Assembly: GCF_040807025.1 (NCBI RefSeq)
Contig: NC_090943.1
Coordinates: 136,659,950 to 136,723,949, forward strand
DNA: 64,000 nucleotides
Direction of reading: 5' to 3'
Source: Struthio camelus
Lineage: Eukaryota; Chordata; Aves; Struthioniformes; Struthionidae
Translations under genes and position numbers: made by a program
Notes under the pieces: model-generated
The model's database searches: none
Told to the model about the DNA's origin: nothing
The model's input: only the letters and a program-made list of their open reading frames with translations
Part shown: positions 25,636 through 38,600 of the stretch, piece by piece
Layout of the letters: every line of letters begins with the position of its first letter
How positions within the stretch are numbered: position 1 is the first letter of the stretch

Positions 25636-26610
25636 GCAAACCAAATATGATTTTTCTTAACTATTTTGAAGCATCTGGACCTGCCATTTTGACATCCAAG
25701 AAATCACACTGAAAGAATCTACAATGCCTGTTCTTGCATTTCTCAGTATAAAGCATTAGAGCTTCTGTGCTGACTGACTAGTGAAGTTTTGCCTTCTTTA
25801 GGGCTTCAGGCTTGTGTATTCCATGAAAACTGTTTTGGAAGACACCCTTTGCCACAGTACTGTCTCCAGATTTTATACATCTACAAACGTTTCTAAAGAA
25901 CATTTTCACACCAACAAAGCAATAATCTTTTTAAACTGTAAAAGAAATGTAACCTAAACCCAGAATGACATGTTTAGGCGGTAGCTAAAACACTTTCTTG
26001 CAGAGAGTGTTTTAGGGTCAAAGAATGCTGAAAGGCTATACTTGTTCCTAATCAGGAAAACAGCTTCCTTTCTTCTTCTTTATGCACTGCATAAGGAAGT
26101 AAGAAGCTTTGCCTTTTTCTGGGATGCACTGATAGTATGTGCTAATCTGGGGCAGAATGGTCCTACATCTAACTTTCACCAACCAAATATTCATGGCATT
26201 GCTTCAGTAATGACTTACTAGCACTTTCAGGATTTCTGGAAATTCCTTGGCTCTCATCCTATTACCACTCCCAAGTTGGACTGTAAAGTGACTTGGCTGG
26301 AAAATATTGAGAACTTTTGTATTATGTCTGCACAGAAAAAGGGATTGCTATAATGACTGCTATTATCGTAGAACTTTTTTAAGAATAGTAAAATGAATTG
26401 ATTGTAAATAGAATATAATTCTTTAAGGAATAAGATCGTTCCTAAGAAAAGTAGTTATTTTAGGAGAAGAACATACCTGTAAACCTACATGCACATACAT
26501 TATGCTTAACTTTAAGATAGTGACTGAACAGAAGTTAAACAGAAGTATGAAGCTGGACTAATTTGTTGGAAGAAATAATTCATTGCTCTATTAGGTTTCC
26601 TCCAAAATTT

Positions 26611-26738
26611 TCAGTTGAGGAATAGTGCGATCCCTGAACATCTATTCTGGCTTGTTCCCTTGATCTATGTGTGTTTTTAGTGGTTCTTTTTTGATATGAA
26701 GTCAACACTTATTTAAAAGGGGCAGGGGGGAAGCTTTG
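26611..26738 (-). repeat. Right arm of the 1.24 kb inverted repeat
   Basis: Pairs with 25498-25635 across a spacer of about 975 bases. Either two opposite-facing copies of one short repeat, or the terminal inverted repeats of a non-autonomous DNA transposon. No clear target-site duplication could be read at the outer edges. Confidence 0.88.
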
Positions 26739-26856
26739 AAAATCTGGAGACTTTCAGTGGTAAAATGGTTGCTGGTTTGAAAATGAATTGAGGTACAAAG
26801 ACAAAAAAGTCAAACCGCAGTCAGTATGATGGTGATAATGCTTGTGCGGCTCTAAG

Positions 26857-26888
26857 GTGTGTGTGCGTGTGCACAGGCGCACGTGCGC
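26857..26888. repeat. Alternating purine-pyrimidine tract with a 12-bp palindrome
   Basis: A GT/GC alternating stretch ends in GCGCACGTGCGC (26877-26888), a perfect 12-bp palindrome with an E-box core. It stands out in AT-rich surroundings and is a potential Z-DNA former. Confidence 0.8.
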
Positions 26889-29366
26889 TGTAAACCAAGG
26901 AAGAACACAGCTTACTGGTGGCTCTCTACCAGGGTGAGAAGGATATTAAAGTATACAGTATTGCATGCCACTTAGAGATGTACGCGTACCTTTGCTTTTG
27001 TTTCTCTGTGAATATCTACATTGTCCTCATAGTGGTGTTTTGGAACTTCATCTCTGCAGATAAGAACCTCAGATAGTATCGAGTCCAATGTCTACTATTC
27101 CAGACAATGAAATATTGTTTAATATTAAAGATGTGGGCTGTTCATGGAAAAATATGTAAAGGAATGTCTTAGAGTAAATCTCAAATCTGTTTCTCAAGCA
27201 ACATGCTTATCACAAGACTAATTTATAGGCTTATTGAGAGACAGTGAGAGTGACTATATGAGCAAGCAAACCTGACTTTGGGATTCTGCCATCTCTTTGG
27301 GCCTTCCCACACAAAAGTGTTAATCAGACTTGTTCCAAAAATAAGAATTGCTAGAATCACAGTTGTTTATTTAGCTTGGTCCTGCCAGGTGATGAACCAT
27401 CTGGCTTTGCTACAATGAAGAGTTATACGGATACATAACTTGGAATAATCCTATTTGGCACTGTATTTACTGCCCTCCAGGACTAAGAATTTAACCAGCA
27501 TTGTGCAACCATTGGCTTGTGGGAGGAGCCTGGCTCAAAAGACCCTGACAAAAAATGATAGGAAATATCTGTTAGGACAGGGTGAGCTTGCCAACCAGCT
27601 GAACAGCGGCCAAGATACTGCTGCTATCCACATGGGAGAGAGGGGAGCTGGTGATATGCCTCTCTTGAGGACAGAGCCAGTCCCCCAAAATATCTTAAGC
27701 CATACTACCAAGAGACCAGCATAGACAATATCCAGCAAAATATTTGCCAACATAGATAAAGCTCATTTTTTTCTTTGCACTTTCTAAATTCTATTGTCCT
27801 GAATGGATGGTGGGAAGCCAAAATGACTATTTGTGACTTTATTTTCTTCAGGCCTCAGCGGCTCAAGGAACTATTGCTGGTTAGGTTAAGAAGTACAAAA
27901 GTGCACCACAGTAGGCAAAGAACAAAAAGCATGCTGGCTCTTCCCAAGGTGTTCTCATCGGTGACTTCTCACAGTGATGATCTCACATGGGTGATCTTCT
28001 CACAGTGTCTGCTTGTTCAGCAGCAGAGGTTGTTGGTATTACTGTCACGGAGAACAGTCAGCTGGCTTACACACCACTTTTCTTCTAATATTAAGGGGAA
28101 AAGGTACAGGTACTGAAAAAAAAAGTCTAAAAGGATTATTGATCACATTAGTTAAAAATATTGTGGTTTACTAGAGTTATTTTGTATTTCTAAAACTGGC
28201 TCAGTTTGTTTGCAAAGGAAACTTAGACTTGCCACATAGTGACAACACGTTTTCCTTGTTTTTCTCCATAGCTGTCGGTTGGACATGTGCAGTCCCTTAT
28301 GGAAGCAGAGCCTGGCTCAGTTTGCTATGTGATTTTTAGTTTTTCTCCTGTCTTTCTCTGCTGTCACCAATCCAGAAAATGGTAATTTGAAATTGCAAGA
28401 TTTCAGAAGGCTCTTCCAGTTCTGATCTCTTTGGGAAAAATCAGAAGTAACACCTGGTTGGAGATATTCCATTATTTTCCATGTTGCCAACTGGAAAACA
28501 GTGAAGCATCCCTGACCAGTGTTTCTCCAGTTACACTGTATATAAGTTCTTCACAGATGATTTTTCTGTTAATGAAAGCTTATGGCAATGCTTGTAAAAA
28601 AAGTCCTCCCTATCATGAATGAGCAGTTGCACAAGGAAGCTTTGATTAGACAAGATCTCACCAGGGATTGTTGAAATCACAGTAAAGTCTGTGCAGATGA
28701 AGACAACCACCTCCAACTGCAGTGGAGGTAGATGGGCAGGCAGGAAAACACTCCCAGCTGCAGAAAACCATTTTCTTGCTCGTCTGTCTTGACAGCTCAC
28801 TCTTGCTTGAGGAACCTGAGCCAGATTATCACTTTCAGCACTTCAGCAGGTGATTCACCAGCAGCTGAGTCATCCCTGTCTGAAGGTTAGCACTTCCAAA
28901 AACAAGGGAGGGGTACACAGCTGGGGAAAAGAAGCACAACAAAACTTCCTCTGCTAATTCTTGCCATCTGGGTGTGACAGCCTGTAGGCCTGCAGTTTTA
29001 TTTTCAAAATGTTGGTTACATTTTTTATTACTGAGTCCATAGGGAAAAGACTTATAGTTCACAGTTCATCATCATTACACAAACTGATGTTCTGGATTCA
29101 GCTTCAGAAAACAGGAAGCAATACTCGTAAGGCTGGTTTCCCGGGCTTTTTTGCAGACTACCATCGGTAAGAAGTTAGATGGGAAATTGGAACTGGACAG
29201 CATCATGGAATTGGTGTCTTTTGGTGTTACAGGTCTCTTTGTTGAGCCAAGGAGATATGAGCTGTTACAGTCTTGACTCATCAGTTTGAGTGGTGATAAC
29301 CCTGGCTTGTTCTGGAGGTCTCTTGCTCATGACTAAACAAGAGGGCAGCAGTCACAAATGGTCATC
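26889..29366. other. Intergenic, no gene recognised
   Basis: Contains several minus-strand frames of 68-89 codons (29281-29075, 29062-28835, 28800-28531, 27753-27535) without known motifs or linking splice sites. The series on one strand could be a decayed element, but nothing identifies it. Confidence 0.4.
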
Positions 29367-29395
29367 CGTGAGCTACATGGTCCCTGTAGCTCACG
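29367..29395. repeat. Perfect 11-bp stem hairpin with 7-nt loop
   Basis: CGTGAGCTACA at 29367-29377 and its exact reverse complement at 29385-29395 flank the loop TGGTCCC. There is no T-run typical of a terminator and no gene next to it. Confidence 0.85.
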
Positions 29396-29650
29396 TGTCC
29401 CAGTGCTTGCACAATTCCTGTGCTTGAGCCTAAAATTTCATGAGGCAAGTCATTAACCCAATAGAAAGCTGTTCCCTTTAACCCATGAGGTTAACAAATT
29501 TAATCAGCTCAGGGAAAGGTCCAGCAAGTGTCAGAACTGGTGAAAGGCAGAGGCTAAGACTGTCCATAGGCAAGAGGCTGCTGTAAAGGGAGCAGGCTCT
29601 CCCCATTTTGACAATGGTGTGCTGCTAGATAGCTCAGCCCTAACTATGCA

Positions 29651-29691
29651 GACTAACTGTACTGACTAACGTGCTGACTAACTATGCTAAC
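29651..29691. repeat. Short tandem repeat, about three GACTAAC units
   Basis: Three imperfect 12-14 bp units each beginning GACTAAC. Confidence 0.8.
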
Positions 29692-29699
29692 TTCGTCTT

Positions 29700-32600
29700 A
29701 GAACACTTTCTTTATTGGTCTCAGATGCAACTTAAAAAAAAACAAACACAAAACCCTCAATAGTAATTACTGAGAGTATGAGTCGTTTTCCTTCTGGTGC
29801 AACCAACAAATAAATAACAAACTTGCAAGGTAAATGTACACAATGGATTATTCATTAACCCCACAGTGTGGGAAAGGCAAATTCACAGACCATGGCTATC
29901 GCTTTAGAACACTGAATTACAGTCAAAATACATGTTGAAAATCACTTTGAGTTGTAATTTCCATGAAGAAGGAACATCCACTGCACTTCCACTCTGACCA
30001 TGCTGCCTGGATTGACAGAGTCTCTAGCATCAACGGTGGGGCTGAATGGAATGGACACACTCATCTTCCCCAAGTAAAGGAAGACTTTGGCTTGATTTCA
30101 GAACCAGAAAATTGGGCTAGAACTAGGTTCTGGGTTCCCACATCAGCTCAGGTTCAGTCAGAGGACATAAACGGGGGCAAAACATTCCCAAATCTCCTCT
30201 CCTTTTTTGCCCCCACTTGCTCAGAGACAACGAGGAGACAGGAACTGGCATGTGGTGCAGGTTCCTGAGGAACCTAAATGAAGGCATGAAAACGTTAGGT
30301 GTGAGACATCAACAGTTAAAGGTTAGGATTTCAGATGTATCAAGTGGTTGGGCTTTCATATTATGAGCATAGCCTGAGACATACTCAAAGGGTCAACGTT
30401 CACAGGGAAGAAATACGGCCTAAAATCACAGCTTTCCATTCTGAAAATACTGTCTGAAACTGCCAGTATCCAGACCTGGGTCTATGAATATAAGAGCCAT
30501 TGGCATCACTGAGGGCGGCATACGTAGGTCTGCAAAGAATAGGGCACAGACTGCAGGTTTCCCTGTGTGCGTGTATTAATGGGACATTTCATCTCTAATT
30601 GAGGCTCCAAACTCTCCTATTTGCTGACTTGGGAGCTTTGATATTACAGGTATGAGTGAACTTTTAAAAGTTATTCAAAAAAGTTACTCAGATCCACTTA
30701 TTCAGATCTAGCTACGACTTAGCTTTGCATCTTTTTGAAAAAGCCAGCTTTATATTGGCAATAAAAATCCTCTTTTAAAAAAGCTGGACCATAATCGTTA
30801 TTAAGAGATACTCAAGCAATCAGTAAACTACTACATTAACTAAAGCTAATTTTGATAACTATTTTCAAATGTTATTTAGTTGGAGAGTGCAAATGTTGGC
30901 AGAACTTAACAAATGTTCCTTTTGGTATTAGCAAAGAGATAGATCACTTGTCTTTTAACAACTTATACTTTATACAGCTTTTAAAATAACACAAGTGATT
31001 GATATGCCTGTTTAAAAATGATGGTGACTAACATTTAATGAACTCATATTTTTAAGATAAAAAACATAATTTCATTATTAATACTAAAATGAGTTATAGT
31101 CTATCTTAAAGTCTGTAAATGTTCTCTTAAATATTATATTTTTCCTTACTGTCTCCTCTTCCTTGAGTTATCCTGGTAAATGATATTTAGCCTAATATCA
31201 TCCATGTGGTTGAAACATATCTTAAAGAGGGAGAAATAAATTTACTTCTGGTTTTGAGAGCTAAAATGTGACTGTTTCGCCAGAGGGGAAAACATGCACA
31301 TGGTCATATAGGTGCCATGGACATTGACAAGTAAATGTCTACCTCGGTCTGTGCTGGTTGCCTTTTTGTTTTTAAGGGGAACGAGGTCTAGAAGTTTGAA
31401 AAACGAAGCCAGAAATTATTTGGAAGAGGCCTACCTGAGAAAGCTGCATTCATAATAGGGTTACAGAGGTGCCTTTTGCTGCCGTTCCTTGGACCAGCTT
31501 TTTTCAGAGCAGCTGGTAGAGCATTGTCTGTGTTGAGGAATCTGGAAATGTTTCTGCCCCTCATTAATAAAATCTCAGCTGTCCTTGGCAGCCAAATTCA
31601 ACAGGCTTATAAGCTTATAAAGGAGCTATAGCCAGATGTGGGGTTTTTTTTGTTTTGCTCCCAAAGATTAGGCTTTCTTAGCAACTGAGGAAAAGTACCA
31701 CCAGTTGTGGGACCTGGCTTCTTGAGAATAAGAAAAAGATTACTTTGGTTTTTTACTACCATCCTTGCTGAATCAAAATATACTTTAACTCTGTTGGGTG
31801 GCTCTCTTTCAGGGTTTATAGGTGAAGCTATCTTCAGACACACTGTTTGCTATGCACCCAGGCAACTTGTTAAGAGCAGATGATGCACCTGCTAATAACA
31901 TGCTAATAATAATATAAGATCTGCTTATCTCTCAAAGAGTTTTGATTCTGTTTAGCAGAGAGGGAACATTTTAAAAGGCTGCTATCATCATATCTATAGC
32001 TACTCGTGCCATTCTGAGATTCACATGGAAGAAGAATTTATAATCTCCCTGACGCGCACAATATATTTCCTTAAATGTAACCAGTATTTGGTAGTTTAAA
32101 TGTTTCTTATTCACCTTGTGAGGGTGAACTTACTTCTACCAGCCACCCAGAAGGGGTGAGTACTGCAGCCCAGTCCTTACTGACAGCCAGCAGGTTCTCT
32201 CAGACCCCACAACATTAACTGTGCAACTAATCAGTATTCATACGAATGTAAGTTGCTGCCTCAAGTCTTTAGAATGTATTGAATGAATATGGATGTGTGT
32301 CTTTAAACCAAAACTGTTTTATGGCACGAAGTGTCTTGCTTTACTGAGTTACGTTAGGGGGCAATACTGTTAAAGGAAATGGAAGAGATTAAAATACAGT
32401 GAGGTCATTTAAGGACACCTGTTAGTGATGTTTTGTTTATTTTGAAATGTCCAGATATTTAAGAAATAGCTCTTAGAAAGGTTTCTTTTTTTCTTCTATT
32501 TTTAGAGTTGCTAAACTTTAAGAATAATCGAATTGAATCAAAATATGCTTCTAATTTTAAGAGAACAAAATCAAAGCTCCATTTTAACAAAAAACACGTG

Positions 32601-35600
32601 ACTGGGAAGAAAACCGGTATTGTTTCAGCGTCAGGAATGAGGAAATGATGGCACAGTCTAGGGAATACAGGAATATATATATTAAGAAACATAAAATTAA
32701 CTTGGCAAACAGATAATCTCACAATCAGATGCTAATATGTCATAGTTAAAGTCATTTCTATTTTAGTTTGCTAAAACAAAACTCTTATTTTCAGTGGCTA
32801 TTTATCCTACCCTATTTATCAAAACAGAGTAGTCAGAATATGCTGGATGATGAAGCTAGAAGTCATATATTAAAGTAGGATCATCAGCAATGAAATAAGT
32901 GATTATGGATGCCTCACTCTAAGAAAAGTCATGCTTAGGACCTACCTTCATAATATGGTAAGATAAAGTCAGTCTGGCTGACTTAATAGTAAACCGTATT
33001 ATGCACTCCAAGAGTGCTACAAACCCAGATCAGCAGGACAAATTAAACAATCCATGTAATGTAAATAAATGGAATATAAACCTCATCATCATCTTATATC
33101 TCTCAAAGAAACTTGATCTTTATGCAGCTCCTTAGAGATTTGGGGGGAAGGAAGGGAGGAAGGTTATACACCCTCCTTTTTTAACTAAGTTGATTTAAGG
33201 TCATTTGGTTAACTACTATGAGAGTCAAAGCTCTCTGTGAGCTGCCTAACGGGCTGCTTCAGACAAAATCCAAAGCACGTGATCAGTAATATATGACCCA
33301 AAGATCCACTGTGAAGATGTACAGCATGTTCTGGATCCCACGCGTGTCCTACAGTACAGAAAGTGATACAGGGAGGGAATTTCTAGCAAAAATTCCTTTC
33401 TGATAGTGCAATCATTCCTCTCTGGAGACCTTATACTTTTAATTATAAAAAGTGCTTAACTTTTGTGGTTCTTGGCCTTTGGGGATACAGAAAAATGATT
33501 TTTCTATCCAGAAATGTTGAGATATATATTGAGTATGGGCTTTTGAAAGAAGAACTCTTCTTCACTACCCACAAAAGGGTTTATGCATGTGACTTTAAAA
33601 CAGTGAACGGTTTGCCTTGTTAGAAACCCCAGAAATTACTGTGAGACTAGTGAGCAGAGTCCTAGGAATTCTTTCTCTTTTTGTGACTGCTTCATAATCC
33701 ACCATCTAAGACAGGCTGGAGAATCTCTGATGAAGTAGAAAGCAGTGAAGTAATAACATGAAAGAGCTCACATTTCTTTGGGTTTAGTTTCAAATTATTA
33801 TTTTTGAGTTTCACAGACTGGGTATGTAGATCTGCATCAAAACCTGCTTTAAAAACCTGAACGTGAACAACGCAATAATCCCTGCTGTGCTCTTAGCTAA
33901 GCCGTTCCCATCACGCCCTCTTTTGGTGGGTAATCTCTCAACACCAACAACTCCGCTCCTCCCTCTCAAACGTACCGCACAAAACAGTTTTATAAGTACC
34001 AAATTATATTGCACTAATAAAAATAAATTTCTTGGCTAAGCACTTGATTTGGCTCCATCTAATTTGATGAAAAGTGGTTTATTAAATTAAGTCAATGTGC
34101 TTACCTAGAATTTGTTGAATATGTTCTTGCAACACCACATGTAAGAATGTCCTGTTAAAGGCTTGTGTAAGAACATCTGCAAACCTACTGTGTCAGAAAC
34201 ATCTCATTAAAAATATTAATCCCTTACTGAACAGAAAAATGTTATTTCTCTTCGATTTCTGAGGAATGTAGTGGTGTAAACGCTAAAGTGGAAATAAATC
34301 ATCAGAAAGATTTGTACATCAATTCTATAGTGAACAGCAGTTCTATACCTAAAGGGGCATGCAAACAAAGCATAAATGAATCAGTTAATGTATTAAATTG
34401 GCAAACTGATTCTGAGCACTCTGATTTTAGAAACTCTGTCACGTTGTCACTGTTTTGCAGAGATCAATCTGTAGCAACAATCAGCAGAAAATGACCTCAC
34501 TAGCATGTTCAAAAATGATCAGCTTGCCCTTCTGAGCCAGTACAAAATTATGCAGATCTGTACCCATTTGGGTCAAATTGGGAATTAGAATTCCTGGCCC
34601 CGAGGAACAGCTGGCTGTTTGCAAACATCCATGGCCAGCTTTACAGCAGCTTCTCCAGCAGCAGATCTCCTGCAGCTGCCAACTGGAGGAGATCGAGAGA
34701 GATACTGATGCTCTCTGCCAACTCCTGGCTGGCAATTTTTCTGCACCGCAGAAAAACCAAGGCATTTTGTGAACCCTTCTTGTCCCACAGCAGCCCTAAA
34801 AGAGCTGAGGTGTTAAAGTATTTATTAACATAATTGAATCTCAGGGTTTTGAACATTAAAATTTAAAGGGCAGAAACTTGAAAATTGCTTTTAATGCACG
34901 GGTAGCTAAAACCTACCACGGAGTCTTTTACTGCATTTCTGCTCCTCATACTTGTGTGTTTGCAGCACTCCATTGAAACACAGCTATGTCTAGGTGTAAA
35001 AAAAAGATCAGTAGGCTGTCAAGGAGACTATTTTCAACAGCTGGAGATACTAGGAACTGTCTTAAGCCTTGACTCCTTCCAGGTTTCAGCTGTTTTAGCT
35101 GCTTGCCACCTCAAGAATCACAGCCCTTGTGTATTCCTGGGTTTGGAAACCTAAACCCTTTCTTTAGCATCAGCACTCTGGTTTCACCTGTGGTAGCTGC
35201 TGTGGCTTCAGCATTTGCTCCTCATGTTTTGCTGCGCACTCAGCTGCCCTGCATTATCCCTTCTGCCCAGGGGCACAAGCACTGCTGCAGGGGCACAGCG
35301 AAATGCCTGGGCTGAAAAGCAATAGCCCTCCCTTCTCCCCTTCCCCCTTTTTCCTGGGGTGTTTTTCAGCTGCACACATTTCCCAGGCTCATGCCCTGCA
35401 CCAGTGTTTGCGGTGGCACAACAGGGACCAAGTGAGGGGCAGGGACAAGGGACATGGAGTAGCAATTGCTGAAGGGGGTCACTGAAAACGTGGCTATTAA
35501 ATAACACCCTGCAGAAAACTAAATTTCCTTCCTCCCACCAAGTGCACTTCATAGCCACTCTCCCGGACTGAGGGGCTGAAACATTTACTCCATGAAGCCC

Positions 35601-38600
35601 AACAGCACTGAGTCAGGGGACAAGCGCCTGGCACATCCGCCCCACCCGCACCGAAGAGCCCTTGGCACATCCAGAAGCAGACCAGGAAGCACCAGGGACG
35701 TTTGACCTCACAAAGTGTGGCACCTACAGCCTCTAAGTGGCTCCAAGCTAGCTGACAGGTGAACTGGCCTTTAGGAATCTTATTGTGAATTTAAGAGTCA
35801 AAGTGGTTCTTCCATCCTTTTTAGGACTAGTCCAGAATCATAAACTACCTTTAACGCATTTTTTAAAGGAACTGCTTTTGTTTACCTGTCAAGCAGAGGA
35901 ACACCAAAACACAGCCTTTCTTAGACCATCAGAAAAAAAATTTTGAATCCACCAGCTGCTAGGAAACCTAGAGACAGAGTACTGAACACTGATGTTGCAG
36001 GATATTGCAAATTCACACCATATGTCCTACTTCAGGATCTGTTCCTTTTACTTTATTCCTTCCATTTAGTACCTATTCACTGAAAGAAGTATTGTACTGT
36101 TAAGACTATTCCAGTGCAGCAAACTTATTCAATTCCATTAAGTATCCAAAATCTGGAGGAAATATCACAAACTCAACCTCCGCCACTAATTCTCACATGC
36201 AACTTGGTTGACTTATCACTTGAACAGTTACATGTGACCCTGTAGCCAAGGAGTGCTCAGAGGTCCACATGTCTCAAAGCAAGAATTTTGTTCTAAACTC
36301 ACGTCTCAAACAATATACATATTTATGTATAATAAAAAATAGTACAGTAGCTATTTCAGTGAGAACAACATAAAATCTTTTTTGGAAAAAAAAATGCAGT
36401 CTTTTATCAAAGAAAAATGTTTAGGTCCTTCACAGAAATATGACAATTTCCGAGCTTGAGCTGATCCTATTTCTAGTGTTAGTCTAAGTTGATCTTATAA
36501 GTGTGAATTATATTTAGAATATTTAGTGAGTCCCTGTTTTATATCTCCAGCTTAACCTTTCTTGCACATTTGTACACCAGTATCAGGTCACCCAAAACTT
36601 ACATTCAATTGCTTCTACTGAAAAGTAGTCAAGGAAATCTTTCATTTTCATCCCTGTCAGTAAGAATAAATTCAAAAGAGGGTTGTTAGTTTTTTAAAAA
36701 ACTGTTTCTTGATTGGATAGTTTCTATTTTAAACCTACCAATCTATAACACACACGAGAAAACATCTGGCTGCTGCAGGAAAGGTAAGGCAAAGTATGGT
36801 GTTTCGCAGTGACTGAGAGTGATTATTCTTATTTTAAAGGGCAATGAATGACTGATATTCCTTGGCACAAAGGAAAGGTTTTGTGCCAGGAAACTGTCAT
36901 GTGAAATGTTAAGAAAAAAAAAACATAACCTAGCATAGTTAAGGTGCTGAAGTACAGGAATTTAACAGCACCTTTCCAAAAACAAAGGCTGAATTTAAAA
37001 ATCATTGAGAAAAGAATACAAAGTATATAGGAGAAGGTGTACACTGGAAATACTGAGTACTGTACATAAGGAGCAGGCAGTTAGATACACACATTTCTGT
37101 GCTGCTGAGGACGTCAGATACAAGATCGCTTCACTAAAGTGGAATGAAAGATATAACAGAGAAAAGAAGATAAAATAGAATGCAGTATTTGTAGTAGCGT
37201 TATCATAAGAGTTAAACCACTTTCCAGGTAAAATCTGAGTCTGGCACTAACTGAGAAAGTACATTACATGGCACTTTCAAAAGCTGGACCATAGCTTGTA
37301 TCCACTGATGTGACCTAGAAGAGACAGAAGAGAACAAGAGTAAGCAAGATGTTTTTGAAACTGTTTGAAAACAGAAACTCTCTTAAAAAAAAAAGCAGGG
37401 ATTTTGACAATTATTTAGACTCTCACTTTTATTGCAGGTCCACGTTCTGCCGAAGGTGCTTAAATATCAGAAAGCGTTCACAGTGCAGAGTTGCTTATCA
37501 GAGTAAATTAGATAAAGAGGTAGCCCAAGGGTACTGAGACTTTTTCAAAAAAAGATCAGAAGAGTGCAATGCAATACAAAAAAAAATATGTCTATATTAA
37601 AAAAGCAGAAGCAGGTTGTGGAATAGTTCCGGTTAGATTTAAATAATGTAGAATTGCAGTCCCAGACAATCTGTTCAAATTTAACTTTGCAAAAATAAAG
37701 ACCCTGAAATATGTGGGCTGTAAATATGAATAATCCTTAGGGAAATATAGTTCTTAGGAATAGTGTAAATCTCTCAGTTTACTTAGCAAAGGGGAAAATG
37801 TTATATATAAAGCCCAGATATAGAAAATATTTATAAAAATAATTTTTCAAAGATGTTGAACATATACTGTTTTTCTCTGAAACTTTAACAAGGAAGATCC
37901 TATTAACTTAAAAGAAACAAACCACCACCACCAACAGAAACATCTGTCTTGATGGAAGAGCCATGAGACTTCAACTTGTCTCTCATTTTGTTAGACGATA
38001 TATATAATTTTTTTTTTTTGGTATGTATTAAAGAACTACTCCCACGGACAGCATCAGGAGACAGCACTTCATATTGAATTGCCCTCTTTTTTATGTCTCT
38101 TTGGAAGAAATTAACTTGGGAAGGAATTGCTAATAGTAATTAGGCTGTCTGCCACATCACTTGAATGTCAGAAAAACATTAAAACTTGTTGAAGTTCTCA
38201 GCCTAACAAACCTCAGCATTATTTTTACTTTTTCTACAGTGCCACAGCTGTGTATAGCATTCTACAGACTAATAAGAAATGGCAGGTTGCTGCTCAAGGA
38301 CCTGACAATCTGCATTAGACACAATGCACCACAGTATGACAAATGAGATTGGAAAGTTTTTTGAGAAGGGGCTACCAGAACTTTAACAAACATGCTTTCA
38401 CTAGCTACCAACTTAGTATTTTGTATAGATACACAAATATTCTTGGAGTTTGCTGCTAGAATAGCCTTTTCTTTTTATCATAGGGAATTAGCCACAGAAG
38501 TGCGCTTTTGGGTAGGAGTGGAGGCAGTGCCGTAAAAACAAGTTTTAGATGGAATTCTAAGGGAAGAATTCAGTTGACTAACACCTGTATGAGCAGGGAA

